From Daphnia carinata (taxonomy: Eukaryota > Arthropoda > Branchiopoda > Diplostraca > Daphniidae), in NCBI RefSeq assembly GCF_022539665.2, contig NC_081331.1, positions 2,204,501 to 2,268,500 of the forward strand: a stretch of DNA of 64,000 nt, given 5' to 3'. A program made the translations under genes and the position numbers. Under the pieces are notes generated by a model. The model was given only the letters and a program-made list of their open reading frames with translations. It did no database searches and was not told the DNA's origin. Below are positions 22,701 through 37,900 of the stretch, one piece after another (positions within the stretch are counted from its first letter, which is position 1; each line of letters begins with the position of its first letter).

Positions 22701-25700
22701 GAAACATTGGCAACATTCTGCAGTCAGTCTAACAAAGATGAATCGGTTGACTTTGTCTTTATTTTTGGAACGAGAAAAGAAACATACCTCAACACGCTAA
22801 TCATCAATCGCAACAAGTCACGTTTGGCTTCATCGTGCCGGTAGGTAACAATCATCCTTTTCTCTTTAATGACATTGACTTATCGACATGCTTTGAAAAA
22901 AAAAGAAAAACAATTGAATAGTTCTCCATCTGTAGTTGGTTTACTGCGCTCGGTGTATTTTATTAAGTCCAGCGCAGCGGTTTTAACTTAACTAGGCCTA
23001 AAGCTATTGAATTTGTACAAGGAAATATAGGCTTAGTGTATTAATAGACATCTTGCGCCTCTCTCAGCCTCTTCTTTTTTTAACCGCCGCCAAAGCCGTC
23101 TTTTGAGACCCAATAAGTTCAAGTGAAAAAAAAATCTATTGCTCCTCTCTGTTTCTTTTAAAACACGAAAAAATGAAAAAAAGGGAGGGGGGGTAAATTT
23201 AAAGGGTATATCGTCTAGCAGAGCAGAGTCCAACATCGACGGCAAGTATTAGTTTTCTCTTTTATTTAAAGGAAAATAAGGGAGGGAAAAAAACATTGTG
23301 CAATGTGATTAAATGAACTAGCACGAAACGGTTGAACTCGTATAACCATTTGACCCCACGCGCGGGAGTTTATACAGAGCGCACTATAAAACTGTAGATA
23401 CCTATTTTTATATCCATATGGGCAGTTGTATGTGTGTATATAAGTATATATAGTTGTATACGAATGATAGGGAATGATCGCGAGCCACGTAAGATATTGA
23501 CCCCTCTTATAGAGAATCTATCTTTTAATCTTCTCACCCCTCATCATCTCTCCCCTCTCTGGTTGGCTTTCTCTCTCTCCACATAAAAAGAAGAAAATAG
23601 CTCTAGGTTCATCCCCTTAAATCGGTTTGATCACGATATCTTTCACCATGATGCAGTTCACGATAGACCCGTATCAGAACCCCCTTTTGAAACCTGTATA
23701 CAATAAGATCTATAAAGTCAGCTCGCGATAAAGGCAATGAATTTCCTTTTTCCTTAACTGATACATAACAAAATGGTAAACAATTGTCCGTACAGGCCTA
23801 GGCTTATGTGGTGGAGCCATAAAATCTTGCGCAATTTCTACACAGTTCCAAGAGTAATTCATTTGCTTTATAGCGCAGAGGGAAAGCCAAGCTAGACGGC
23901 CACCTTTGTTTGAGGCCACTTTGTTATGCTAAATGGAAGGTCAACTTACAAGTTATCAATGACAGATTTATTCAATCTAAAAAAAAAAATAATTGTGGCT
24001 TCTTTGGTTACTTTTTTCATCCCCTTTTGTGCAACCAATAACAATACGAGCATAGGCCTAGATATAGACTTTTCTGCCCGTTAAACAGATGGTTAGCTTT
24101 TGACTCTTGACACACGGCAGTGAAAAGGAATACGTAATCTCTCTAGTTGTATTCATCGCCATCATTGTGGTGCTCTGCCATGACATTGGCAGTCAGTTAA
24201 CAATAGAGCTGCTGATGATACACTTTATCTTAAAAGGGAGAGAATAAAAAATGGAACGGCATACTGTGCTCTTGTTGCTTTTTCCTGGCAGACTCTGTTG
24301 TCCGCCGTCAGCAGCTAATCAAGCTGGAACATGTCACCATATAGGCAATCTCTCTTCACATCCCTATCCCCCCATTCTGTTGTGGTAGCCTTGTCAGGGC
24401 AGACTTGCATAATAGTGTAGACCCCCTCTTTACGTGGTTTGACAAGCACGGCTGGAAATTATTCATCCGCAATTCATCTGTTGGCTAAAAAACCAGTTGG
24501 GACACATTTTTTTCTGATCCTTTTATGAAAAAATAACCATCATCCTTGCATTGATATTAATTTATAGAATCATCATCGTGACATTGTAGATAGAGTTACG
24601 TTGCATGTGTTAATAACCTCGTTAAACTCCCGTCTTTCTGGCCTAGTTACTAGGAGAACAAAATAACGAGGGACCTCATTTTGTCATCTGAGAATATCTA
24701 TTTGATATTGGCTAATACTTACTGCGAATGACCAGCTGCTCATTACAGAAATGCTGGGCAATCGTTACAGAATCAGATGACTGACGTGGAAAAATAGCCG
24801 GAAACAAGGAAACAGGGCGTGCATCGTGGTGTTCCATGGAATCGTAGGCCTGCACTGGTTTCCGATTTCATCTGCAGGTGTACAAACACATCCAGCGGAT
24901 GACACCGTCAACAGATTATTTCACCACCGTCGCAGTGGTTAGAAGCTTTTAATGCTATCCTGTTTACTCGTAACTCGCTAGAACGCCAATGAAGGCCGAA
25001 AATAGAAAGAAACAATCCGGATAGCAAAGAAGAAGTTTGTTACTGTGCTTTACAGTGAACCTTGCATATATTTAAGCAGAAACGAAAAAGGCAAATACAT
25101 TCCCGCATAGCCTGTCAAACGTATTATTGAGTTTTTAATAGTAATACACCGTAATGATACATTTAGATACACCGTAAGAACTGCCAGTGAAAAACCATTC
25201 CGTCTGGAATCATAATAATTTGGTTTTTTAGTTGGTTGAAAATTCATTTTGTGTTACGGGATGATATACGCACGACGTCGTCTTTGACGTAGATGATTAA
25301 ACTTGATTTCTTATAACAGGCCCCACCCTTTATTCGGGAATGTTACGTGGCATTAGCGAGAAGCTTCATCATCATCATGGGTTTGTTTTTGTATACCTTT
25401 AAAAGCCTCGGCCCGCCCTGAAGCAAAGCGCCATTTTTTTTTTCCTCTTCTAAAAGCCACAACGTAATGAGAAGGAAAGTTTTTGTTATTCCATTCATTG
25501 CCTTTTTGTTGTCTATGGTCTGATTATATGCACGCTCAGAAGATGAAACGATACAGTTTCGCTATAGAATCTCGAAAATTAGATTGACCTCAGCGCCATT
25601 TCGTCTACCTTTCAAATGAAAAAAAAAGTTAACGACTGTGATTATCATTCGTGAGCCAATAAATGTAAAGAACTATTTTTCTACCTCATCTTTTGATGAC

Positions 25701-28700
25701 TATTCATTTTCGCCTGCAATTTCTATAACGCATAGAGAGTTAACTCACAGTCATGGCATGTTTTTCAATAATTTCAGCCCTTGTCTGTGGTTTTCCATGC
25801 AGCTATATACCTGGCGGTTTGGTTTGATTCTTTACTTCACTCTGCAGCACGATAATGTTTTCCCTCAAGAAAAAAAAATACATTTAGTTGGCCAAAAAGA
25901 AATACGGTAAACTAGTTATACAATGTCAGTTGAAATGAAGGGGAGAAAAAGAAACGATTGACAGAGAGATGATGATAATCATTAGACTAAAGAAGGAATA
26001 AAAGGGCTTGTAACTCCGTAAATCTTTAGGACAAACCGCGAGACACTCCTTCGTTTTCTTGTTCAGTCATGACACTTCATTAGAAACTGCGAATATTTTC
26101 GTGGGTGGTCCTTCTACTCAATGGACGGCATTCTTGGCTCTATACCAACGATAGGATTCCGTCAAAAACAAGAGATCGGTGAAGCATTTATTAAGATTGC
26201 CTTCCTGATGGATATCAGAGCATCATGCAAACAACGATCTAGTAACAAGGAATATTTAAATAACGATATCTCGCGTCACTATAAGTCACGTCCCTTGCCA
26301 CGACAAACCAAAATAGGACAAACCCTGCTGTTTTTACGTTTGAAACTCTTCTTATCTCTCTTTCCTTCTTCGTTGAACATTGCCGAACTCTCGACAGAAA
26401 GTTTCCTCCCATCTCGTCAAGACCGCAGCAGAGTGACAAGCAGCGATGTGCCCTTTTTTTGCTTATAGATTATCACCATCATTTCTAAAAATGTCTAAGT
26501 CTACTCATTCACTGCAGGTTAACTATATTAGCATATCCATTCGTGTATCCCTATTGGAGTTACTAAAGACACCATCTTTAAAAGATTCAAACTTTGAAAA
26601 GGGGTGTATACATCCTAGATATCTAATGAATATCATGCAAATGTATAGACAAATGCAATTCATATTCGAATTGCTGGAAGAAACTTGAGTCAAGACAATA
26701 CAGTTGAATTACGGATATATTTAATAACGGGTTTCGTGCGTACGTTCCAATCGAGAAGGTTATCATTCATTCGATTCGTAAGAAAAAAAAAACAGGATAA
26801 ATACGAAAAAAGAAACAGAAAAATAAACGAATAGAAAGAGAGAGAGAAAACGAGAAATTCATTACTAGAACGGACTGTTGTGTGTATATCCGTTCTAAAC
26901 CAGGAGGGAAAAAAAATCGGGGTGTGTCTCCAGGACTGGTGAAGTTGGATGATGGAGCAGCAGATGATGATGGGCAGGACGAGCAATGTCCTTTTTTGGA
27001 GGGGAAGTTGCTGCATGATCCCACTGATGTATAGGCTATCCCCAACGAGGAGGGGAATCTATCGAGGACCATTGAAGATGGATCAGCAGAGACTCTTGTA
27101 CAAGAGTTCTCCGTGGATACGTTCGAAAACTTGGCAGTCGTTCAAAACATGCTATTCTACCGAAGGGGTTTCTTATTGGATTTGTTTTGCGGGCTATAAA
27201 AGTATAGACGGAAGCTATTGGAGACATTAGACTATCATAGCAAAAACAAAAAAAACCATGTACCTATGGGCTGCTTGTATTGATCCAGTCCGGTATATAG
27301 GTCTAGGAAAGAATTAAAGGCAATGGAAGAAAATGGTTAGGACCGGTAGGCGTGGCTGTTCTATAGTCGTTCGGTCCTTTAAAAAGAAAAGGGGGAAAGC
27401 AATAAATACATGTTAGTATTTATTTTCAAACATCGTGCGTGCCAATAAAAAGGCTGGTCACGCAAAATGCGATCGACTCGTCTAACGTGCGTACGTAAAT
27501 GTAACAACTGGTGTTGCAGTTCACGCTAAATTTGCATGCGGGAGTACTGCCGATGGTCCATCGTGTCGACTGTCTTTTTAACGAGTCCCTTTATTCTACT
27601 GTCACGTAAAATGCGATCGATGAGGAGCTTTCATTAATGTGGTGAATTTGGTGGCAAGTCCCATTTTTTCTTGTGTTGCCTTCTGAAAAAAACAAACGGA
27701 GAAACACAAAAACTTGGTTTAATTAAAATGGCGTTAAAATGAAATGACACATCAAACGTGAGATTATGGTGGGGTTTTGTCTCGTCGTCCAGACGGCGAA
27801 GAAACCTTTTAAAATAGATGTGACTGAGCGCTCGCTGACGACTGATTTCCAGATGTCCTAGGCCTAACCAGAAAATTCTGGTCACAAAGGATTTTGTTTC
27901 ATTCGACGCGGACTACAACAGAGGGTAGGGTGCCCTTTTCCATAGTTTCTTTTTCTTTTTTGTATCCACCTGACAGTTTCGAAAACGTTTCGTTCTGATT
28001 CCAGTTAGAAAAACGATGGGAGAGGTATAGAAAAAGTCCCATAGTTGGTCATTTTCCACACTATATGGCCTGTGGCAGAACCCTTGCAAAAGAAAACGTA
28101 ATTGCGATGTGACAGTGTTGCGAGTTTAATTCATTTGGAAATTTGTGTAAATTACAACAGCGATTTAGCACGTGGAAATCTGAAGACGGAGTGGGGTGAA
28201 GCCGACGTCATTTCTGTTCTCGCCATAGGAATTTCGTAAGGGCCTTATTCTAATGAGAGACGAAAAAAATGGTACACTTTTATTGTTTTAAAGTTAAAGA
28301 CAATAGAAAAGCGAATGATGGAAACGGTCTTCTCTTTACAACAGGATTTTTATGGAGTGGAACACTGATGGAGAATGGGAAGTCGGCGGAGATGGAAGGC
28401 CGGATGCACAAGACGCATACGCCATAAGTCTAATACGCACAGACATAATCAAAACTTACAACTAGTAGTTTTCTTTTTTATGTTAAGAAAAAAATATATG
28501 TAGGCATCCGCCTATTTCATTCTTTTCTAGTTGGATAAAAAAAAACAGAATCTGCCCAGCAAACATGAATTCTACCATGGAAATACATTAATAAGTTTTA
28601 AAGTCTCTTTCTCTCTATAGTTACACGTCAATATAAACTTCCGACAATCAACTTTTTCCTTTTTTACTTTGGCTTTATAGCGTCGGTGTACCCATTTTCA

Positions 28701-28999
28701 CGGATGCATCATGTCCTTTGTGTGTGAACATTCACGTCGGGAGGGTCACGTTCATCTTTGTTTCTCATTGGGTTTAACGTGGCCTCACGTATTAAGGTCT
28801 ATGGGAACGAAATATAAAAAGAACCCAACAAGAGACTTTCGAAATAAGCCAACGCACTTAGAAAACATCCTATTCAAAACGCTCAAAATTTTTTATCGGG
28901 ACTTATTTCACGTTAGATTGCGTGATTACTTGCGATGTCGCTTTTTTGATCAATAAACAACATGAAAAAGAAGAAACAAAACTTCGCTGGCTGTATTAT
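19761..28999. other. Gene desert, left part
   Basis: I see no coding exon with family resemblance. Content is AT-rich with many A9+ and T9+ runs from about 21 kb on. Visible items are a pair of TGTGTATACACA palindromes exactly 90 bp apart (21,141 and 21,231), TA-rich sequence at 23,420-23,465, and TAGGCCTA palindromes at 22,993, 24,053 and 27,859. Open frames of up to 115 codons overlap on both strands and show no conserved motif. Confidence 0.5.
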
Positions 29000-31900
29000 C
29001 TACTGGCGGCGGGAGGGAGGACTCCTCCCTCAACTTTTTTTTTTCTGTTCCAAAACAAAAAGTTCTTTTTCCTTTTTTGATCCAAAATATAGATTATCTT
29101 TTTTCGTATAATAAATTTTCTTTTTTGTTCTTCTCCTCTCTAGCTGTCCCACCCCTTTTTTTAGGGCGAAGGAAATACGAAAGAATGCGTAGCAAAAGAG
29201 ACAGAGAAAAAGTACACGCACGCGGAAATCACGAACGACAACGACGTAAAAGGGGGAAAAAGAAGAGGACTATTTTTTTCTTTCTTTTTGTTAATCACGT
29301 GAGTGCGTATGGCTTTTTTTCGTGCCGCTATCGTTCGTCCATGCCGTTTGCTATCTCGAGCCCAGACTTGTTTTTCTTTTCTTTTTTTTTTTTTTTTTTT
29401 ACCTACACCGTAGGATATAGCGAGAGAGGGTGGGCAAGAAAAAACAAAACAAAAAAAGATGGCGTCGCCGACGCTTACGATTGGCCAGCGCACCTGAAAA
29501 CGCCAAAGGTATACAACACAGGCGGATGCAAACACGCTTGAACGCCAGTCGACCAATCAGAGACTCTTGTGTTTTTGTTGCTAGCTATATAATTGTCTCT
29601 GTTATTTTTGTTTTTTCCTACACCGGCGGTGTGTTGCTCTCGAGTGAATGTGGAGGGGAAACAACTTGGCTCAATTATAAATGCGTTCCGCAGTGCCATC
29701 ATCATTGCAGCGGCGAAAAAAAAAGGGAGTCTGGGTTGCCCTTTTTTGCGTTCCTTATGCGTTTTCAAAAGCCGATAGAAAATGTTGGAGGGAAATGAAT
29801 TGAAGGAGTGAATACGTCAGTTATACACCGGGAAAATGATCAAATCGGAATCGTCGATTCTATGGCAGTATTGTGTTCCAAATATAGAGTTTTGTTTGCC
29901 ATTGAAATAGTTCCAGGTTTAGGATAACTCGAGTAGTTTATGGGATGGTAAGTTGTGTATTGATTCAACAGTGCCGAGTTTTGACGTAGAGATTTTGATA
30001 TTTAAATTCCATCAGGCCGTTTTGCATTCGAGAGACGTTGCTATTTTTCGTGACTGTGCCATTATATCGGACGCGAAGGGACACGCAGCTGCAAGCATAA
30101 AAGTTCACAAAGTCAATGATCGTGGCGGTAATGAGGTGACGCGACCTTCTGCGCAAGAAAGAAACGCAGAGTTTATTTATGGAGGAGGTCGCCCCCTCCC
30201 AAAAAAAAAATGTCGTGGCCTCTTTCCTAAAATTGAAACACTATTTTTGCGGGTTGCGGCGGTGACTTAACGACCCTGCACATGTCCCTGTCTCTTCCAT
30301 AAGAAAATGAGAAACTTTTTTGTTTAAAAGGAACAACATAAAATGAAACGTGAATATCCTATGCAAAGTAGCTATCGCATAGCCTAGGCAACATAAACTT
30401 TGAATAAATCAAAAGTGATGATTAGATTACTCATTCCGGTTTTGCTAGATGGATTACCTCTTTTCTCTTTTCCTGGATTTGAAGAACAAAATAAAAAGGA
30501 ATTATCTAGCCAGTAGTAAAGGAGAACTGTCATTATCCACCTCGACAGCCAACATGTGCCTCTTGTGATGCATTGGGCTTGCACGTATCGATCGGCAACA
30601 CCATCCTTTATTTTATTATGCTATTTCTTTTTTGAATCCATTGAGTCTCTCTCGTACGTTTTCACAGAGACATACGAATGGCCATACGTCATACATCCGT
30701 CTATCTCGTTCTATGTCTGAAAGGAATTAGATACGGTGTGCAGGTTGCACGATCGTATCAATCAAACAAGATGGCCCATCGAAATGCACGGTCACAAACG
30801 CACAACTTTTCAACCATAGCATTATAATCGTATTAATATGTGGAATATTATACGATTTTCGTATAGTATTGTCGACGCTACAACATTCCGATTTTGTCGA
30901 TATCATTCTCGATAAAAATCTGCATTTTCCTTTTCGGTATGAAGAGAGAAACACGTAACCTTATGTTGTTTTGATAATGGATTTTTTTTTTTTTTCAAAC
31001 GTATAAACGAATACGCGGATAGCCCTGATTTTGATCTGAATCTAGCCGACGGAATTGTTGTCTAACACGACGTGAAAAAAAAAAAAAAAATTCCCTTCCG
31101 GATGGATAAATGATACAGATTTAAGCATTTTGACAACTTCAGTTAATATTCTTTAAATCTGTAAGAGAATCTGTTTTTACTCCCCTCAGTGCGTAATCGG
31201 TTGCATTCCGGCGGAATCATCCGGATTATTGTTGAAGCGTGAGAGATTCGTACGCTGTTAACGACGGAACACAGACGAAGGGAGAATAAAAAAAGACGTC
31301 TGAGCTTTTTCCTCCATGGGTTGTCATCAGCCCGTGCCCCCCCCCCCTCCCCCCCTAGCATTCATACATTGTATGTGCACTGGAATTTTTTTTTTGGTCT
31401 GTTTTTTTGTTTTTTTTTAAGAAAAAAGAAGAGGGGGGGAGGGAGATACGAGAGAACCGTGACAATCGGAAGAGACACACTTCCAGAAGACAGTCGAAGA
31501 AAGCCGTCGACAAAAAAAAAAAATGTTGGGTCACGTGCGTTCGACGCCAAAGTCTGTGCGTCTTGACTTCGTTTCACCAATTCTTCTTCGCAATAGGCTT
31601 TAAATCAAACTATTTAGAAGTGTAATTGAAACCAGAAATATTGCTGTTTTAGAAGGAGGCAGTTCAACATGGCATAAAGAGCATGTCTTTTTAACTTATG
31701 GGTTTGTCTCCTTTAAAAGCTACACTAGGCCTAGCGCATCGACAACTGATGGACTGCACACAGAGGCTTTCTTCCGACGTTTTGAAAGGTACGACCGTAC
31801 CAGTGAACATTCAAAAGGAACATTTTCATGCATTGCTAAAGAAATTGACATCGACGACATTTCTACGTAACTGATTTGAGGCTAAACTTTATATTCTAGG

Positions 31901-34900
31901 CGACCGTCTGCCTTACGTCTCTCTTGCCCTATGCGTGGTAGCTATAAGAAACTAGAACTACCAGAAAATTTGGTCTGCTATATTAAAAAAATTTTGAACC
32001 TCCTAGAAAACTTCATAATAATTTCTGTTTTCTTTTTCTTTATACATTACACCGCATCTTTTTCTTTTCATCACCAATTGTAGAGGGAAAACATATCTTT
32101 AACTTCGTGTACCTATAGGCTCGGTGTGTGTACAAATGTACGACATTAGGCCAGGAATGATGTTTGTTTTGGAAATGATCGTGATTAAGTTTACAGAGAC
32201 CATCATCACTGAAGAGAACAGCCTTATATTTGATCCGCACACAGGAAATGATGAATCGAGAGCAACTAAGAAGCATATATCATTGATTCGGTGTATAATG
32301 GATATGCTCTCTTTGGAAGCTGCTGTTGACGTCTGATGCTCATCTCATATTTATTTAAGATGATGGGTGCCACCGATTTCATATATAAGAATGCTGGAAG
32401 ACGGAACGAAAGGAGTGCTCCGTGTTGATATAATCACTCATATCTTGAAAACAAAAAAAAACAAAAAATATGTAGACTGCATATACATTTTTCCAAAGCG
32501 CAATTTAATACGAAAATAATTGGTCATATGCGTCCCGTCTTCGCTACACCAGGCGTGTGTCTATTTATTATATAAAAAAAAATTGTTGATGTACATTGTT
32601 CAACCTTCAAAATCGAGACGAATAGACACTACTAGAATGTACATAACTCATTACGAAGACGGCAATGGTTGCGGTCATTCATCCGCCCCGAAAATAGACC
32701 GAGCCAGCTATTCCCTTTGGTGTATACATCAAAACAATAACATACACTGGGCGTGTGTGTTTGTACACAATTGTAATTTTTTGTTGTTTTTTTTCGGGCT
32801 GTCGACAACGGGTAAGAATTTTTTGCCCCTCTTCATTGTGCCATAATTCTAATACATTCATAACTAATCAACGTCGAATATAGAATTAGATCATGCCATT
32901 ATGAAAAATCTTTGTATAGTCAATGTCCTAGAGGACTACACGCAGGATGCAATAACCGAAAAACCCGCATAGCGTCACCGTGCGCATAGATTTAACAGCT
33001 TCCTATATCATTAGGGCACATTACCGGTGTAATGCGAAAAATATATCCAACATCAATAACACATCAGCCCGCCGTCCAAAGAGAATAGACGTAGTATACA
33101 GTAATCAGCAAACCATTCGATAGGGGAGATTGCAATCCTATGGAGGTCTATTCTGCCGTGTATAGTTATACCGTCATATAACGCCGTGTTTTTGCTTCTT
33201 CCATCAATATTTTTGAACGAAAGGAAATATTTGAGAATGAACCATTCCCTCCGGATGGATGAATGCGGTCGGTTGGGTTGTACTGTTTCAGTTCCCCTTT
33301 TTCTTTTCTCAACAATAAAAAAAAAGCAACACCACAGAGCCTCTATATATATATATATGCGAGACCGTGATTATTGTTGTCGAAACCACCCAAATAAAAA
33401 CCCGACTATTCATCAACCGTAACGTTGGGAGAAGTTGAACGACATCCAACCGCGTTCTGGTTCAAAATGTTTTTCTTATTCCCCTCAGCGGTAAATGTAA
33501 AAAAAAACCTATCACCGCGAATTTTGAAACACTTGAAATGGAAACTGAAATATTTAAACGAATTGATGCGCTAGCGATCCACGGAATTGAACGAACCATC
33601 ACGTGACTTCATGCCAGTCAAAACAAGCAGATTGTTTTTATTTGTTATTTATGTGACATCACTTTTGTTTTGCTTATGTTTTTAGTTATTGTCGCGCGGG
33701 AAAATTGTACTATCGACTAGATAATCTAACAAATGCAAAGAGGTTGGGTTCCGTCGTGGTGGAGGAGGGTAGGTGGGAAGGAAACGCCAGGGCGGAGCGG
33801 CGGGTCGCTCGGAACTTTTTTCTCTTTTTCTTTTCGAGTGGGTTTCGTGTATTGCTGTTGCTGGAGGAGAGCAAGCACACGGTCATTAATTTGAAGGAGT
33901 AGGGAGGAGTGGGGGGGAGTGGGGAGGCGGAGGGTAGGTTAAATTGTTCATAATGATACAGTGCCGCTCGCGGCGCGCGGGAATATATATAAAGGGGGAG
34001 GAGCGGACGGGCCAGCCAGCAGCCCAAGAATAAGAAAGAAAAAGAAAACAACAACAGAAAGAAAACAAAACAATGGCGCCCATCTTTATTTTTGCCTAAA
34101 GCTTTTATCTTGTTTTCTCTTTGCCTCTATAGCGCATCATTATATCAAAACTCTTTTTGTACGAAAAAAAAAAATACAGCGGCGCTATCATTTAGCTCTC
34201 GTGCAGACCACCAAAAATGTGAACAACGTCCAATCAACAGAGATCCGACGGCGGCGAAAATATCAAACGAAAACCCCCTCTGCCAATACTCTGCATCGTG
34301 CAAGGCGGAATTTGATTACTACGTGGACATAAAAATAATTAGCGATAACAAAAAAAAATGTGTTATTCCCTGCAAGCTATTCGGCGTCCAAAATCACGAA
34401 TAATATGGCATTCATTAATTGTTTGCGTCATCAGTTGAAGAGCCAATTTTTCGCCATCAACGTAAATAGTTCAAATTGTCGTTATTTAGATTTTCATGAA
34501 AAGTGAACGGCAGCTATAAAGAGAATGACTGACAATTTTTTTTTTTTTGGGGTTTTCATCGACCCCTCAATAACGCTCCGTCTAGTCATGTGACATGTCT
34601 GCGTGTTTACCTCATCACGAGAAAAAAGAATAGGATGATGATGGGCTTGAAGGGCGGAGGAAGGACGAGGCGTTTGGACGTGTGTGATGGCAGGTGATGA
34701 TTGCGACCATTCGTTAAAAATAAAATTCTAACGTTTTGTGTATAAAGCATTAAAAAAAATATTTATGATCATTATTTTCATGCACAAACTTATCATGCTT
34801 TCCCTTTTCTCACTCTAGTAAGCAAAAACGCCAAAGCGGACAGACACAAAAATTGGTATTGAATCCTTTCTAGGCTTTGGGATGCGTCGAGAAATTTTAT

Positions 34901-37900
34901 GTGTTTAAATCTAACGTGTTTACGTGTTGTTGGGATGAAAACAAAAATCACCTGGAATATTATTAAAATGGGATACATCATCGACTGTGTTCGATATATC
35001 CCCAGAGAAAAATTTTGGTTTTCGACATTTTGGCCTTTGTTTTTTCTTATGTCTCGATTTTTCCTAGTTCACTTCTCTTGCCTCCCCGAAGATCAAGTGG
35101 GAGGTACTCGTCTGCGGGGAAGGGGGGCGTGAAAAAAAAGAAATAGCCGCGACCGCCGGCGTGCGCGGTTATTTTTTTTTTCTCTCTCCCTCTCGATCTC
35201 TCTCCGTCTCTCAGAGTAAAAAGTTTAGAAAAAAAAAAATAAAAAATAGCTCGCTCGCGCCTGCTCTGCTTTCGGCCCATCTTGGTTCCCTCCTCTTCTG
35301 AAGCGCACATGTAAGTGTATGGTTGTGATCCATGGGGGAATGAAACGAAGAATAACAACAAACACATCGATATCCAGAACCCACCCACAGATCCATATAG
35401 GCTGGCGAAACTCATGTCCAACACTGAAAACGCTTTAATTGCCGGTTATGCGCAGCAGCATCAGAAAACTCAGGGATATACAAGATCAACTATAGTTGTT
35501 CTACATAGGCTATTTTGTTCAGTCAACAAAAGCCTGGACAACATGGCAGAGGCTAAAGAAAGAACAAAAAAAAAAACAAGGTTCAAAAAGAGAGGGGTGA
35601 AATTGGTCCTTTTTTTTTTTTTAGAAACAAGTATACCGTCTAATTAGAGCGGGCGTGACAGCTCAAGAAGAAAAAGGCCGCAAAAAAATAGACCTGCATC
35701 CATGGCGGTAGGTGTGTGTAGTTGTGTACGGAAACAAAACAAAAAGGAGGCCGATAACACAAACAAGATAACAACTCTTTTCTTGTCTCTTGTTCTTTTT
35801 TTTTTATGTTTTTAACCCATTATTATTGTATTTCCTACATGTGTAGTACAGTCTTTTATTTCTACATTTATATGGCGTAGACGTGTCTTCCATGGGAAGT
35901 TCCACAGTCGGAAGAAGGATAACAAAAAATAGAGGATCATGTGGAACATGGTGTTTAAAAATAAAAAACTCCATCGAAAAGAACCTCATTGGTTCGTATG
36001 ATCAAACGAGGGTAGACGAGCCGCTCCTTGGCGTGAAACAACTTTTATATGCTATGCTCTCTAGCCAATCACACCACAGGCAATAAACGGTGTACTCCGA
36101 AATTAGAAGACGCTTCCTGCCTGTATAATTGTGATCTATTTTTTTTTTTTTTCCAAAGGAAAACAATTTCATTAAAATTGTATTGCGGTTTTCCACGTCT
36201 ATTTACGTTCACTACAATCATATCTTTCAAACTGAAATATCAAGAAACATCATACATGCCCGAGAAATTCACGCAAAGGCTGTTAAATGGGCGAATTGGT
36301 GCAAAATGCGTAAAAAGGTTAACGAAGTTGAATATGTTGGAAATGAAAAGGTTTTTCAAAATCACGTTCGAACGCAGATTGCGTGTAGCGGGGAATTTCT
36401 ATATACGCTATACATGTCGCTGTCACTTGAAACGCGAGAGATAAAATTGATAATAAATCCAATCAGTGTGATGATGGATGGCCCATGGAAAGGGTCGGCG
36501 CTTTGCACGACTGCGTCTCTGCCGCATGATAGACATTTTTTTTTCAAACAGCGCTGTACGATAGGGAAGAAAGCCTTCTTAAACGAGGGGCAAAAAAAAA
36601 AAAACCGCGGCTATTATCTACAAGGAGGTGGACGTTGACTATTTGAGAGATTTTTGAAGTAAGGAAGCGGCAGATAATTAAGGCAAAAGCAGCGCTTTAC
36701 AAGATAAGATTCACTGGGGCTAAAAAATGTTTCAGCCGTCGTCCGCACATGAAAGAGTTCAAGTTACAGCGATGTTGAGCGGCTCGCTCCGTTCTCATTT
36801 TCTTTAGCGGTAAAATCGCACAGGAGGGCACTCGACACTACATCCAGCCGTTCGTCAATAACAGCTTGTTGTATATTTTCTTATTTTTTGGAGAGAATTA
36901 AGATTTTGCTGAAGATGACGAGGCGGCAAAGATTTTTGAAAAGAAGGCGCACGGAACGTTACGTTGTTTGCTGATGATGTCACATGAGGAGTTAAGTAGT
37001 CAACAACAAGATTATTATCGCGGCAAAGCAGAAAAGAAATGAGGACAAGTTTGTGGCTTTTTAATGAGGTCGTCCCTGTCACCCTCAGTGAGATGGTCTT
37101 CGCATCTGTGACACTCTTCCCTCAACGTTGCGTTTTCATCTCTGAGCAAAACACTAACGAGAGTGCACTTCAGATCAATTCCTGGTTCTTTAATTCGTTT
37201 CGGTGTGCTTGAAAATAATTCTTTGTCAACTTAGGAAGGCCTTCAGTGCCCGTGATCTCATATGGTGGTATCACACATGCTCATCGATTATTAATAAGTG
37301 AATGTACTTTTGAAGAGCAGCTTGACATCTTAAACGGAAATCGAACACTGGGCCTTTCAGTTACATGCTACTTCTATAATAAGTGAACTGTAATAGTTGA
37401 ATCCAAGATTTTGAAACTCTATCATACACGTTTATGGAAGAATCTGTTCTAATCGGAAGTCACGTAAGGTTTACCGTCTACTGCCGAATTTATTTGATTA
37501 ACATGTTGAAGCGCATAGCGCGAATATCATGCCACATCCACCAGGCTGCAATTGTAAAGTTTTTAAACATTTTCACGGCATCCCCAAGCAACGCACACGC
37601 ATCGATCAAACCGTTTTTTTTTCGGGATGGATCCTCCTCCCATCTCCCCGAGTTTCTCCAGCCAACGAGCCACTGAGGCTCCATGACGCATTCAACACCG
37701 TTAAAAGAAAATGTATATCAAATTCGCGTGCGGCTCATAGGAAACATTATAATTATAGGCATCATCCTTTTTTCTTTCCCCCCGTCTATGCAGTGCGTTT
37801 TACATTCATTTCTATATAGCCAATACGTTCGTCTAAAAACAAAGGTATAGGCGCAAGAAGTATCAAAATACACGCCCGTGATCGTTGGGTTTGTATATAT

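Noticed and set aside
29077-29556. Overlapping lysine/phenylalanine-rich open frames of up to 154 codons
   Set aside because: They arise from purine/pyrimidine-rich low-complexity DNA on both strands and have no codon or splice structure.
36183-36638. 151-codon open frame in the desert
   Set aside because: No recognisable motif, overlapped by another long frame, and it ends in low-complexity sequence.
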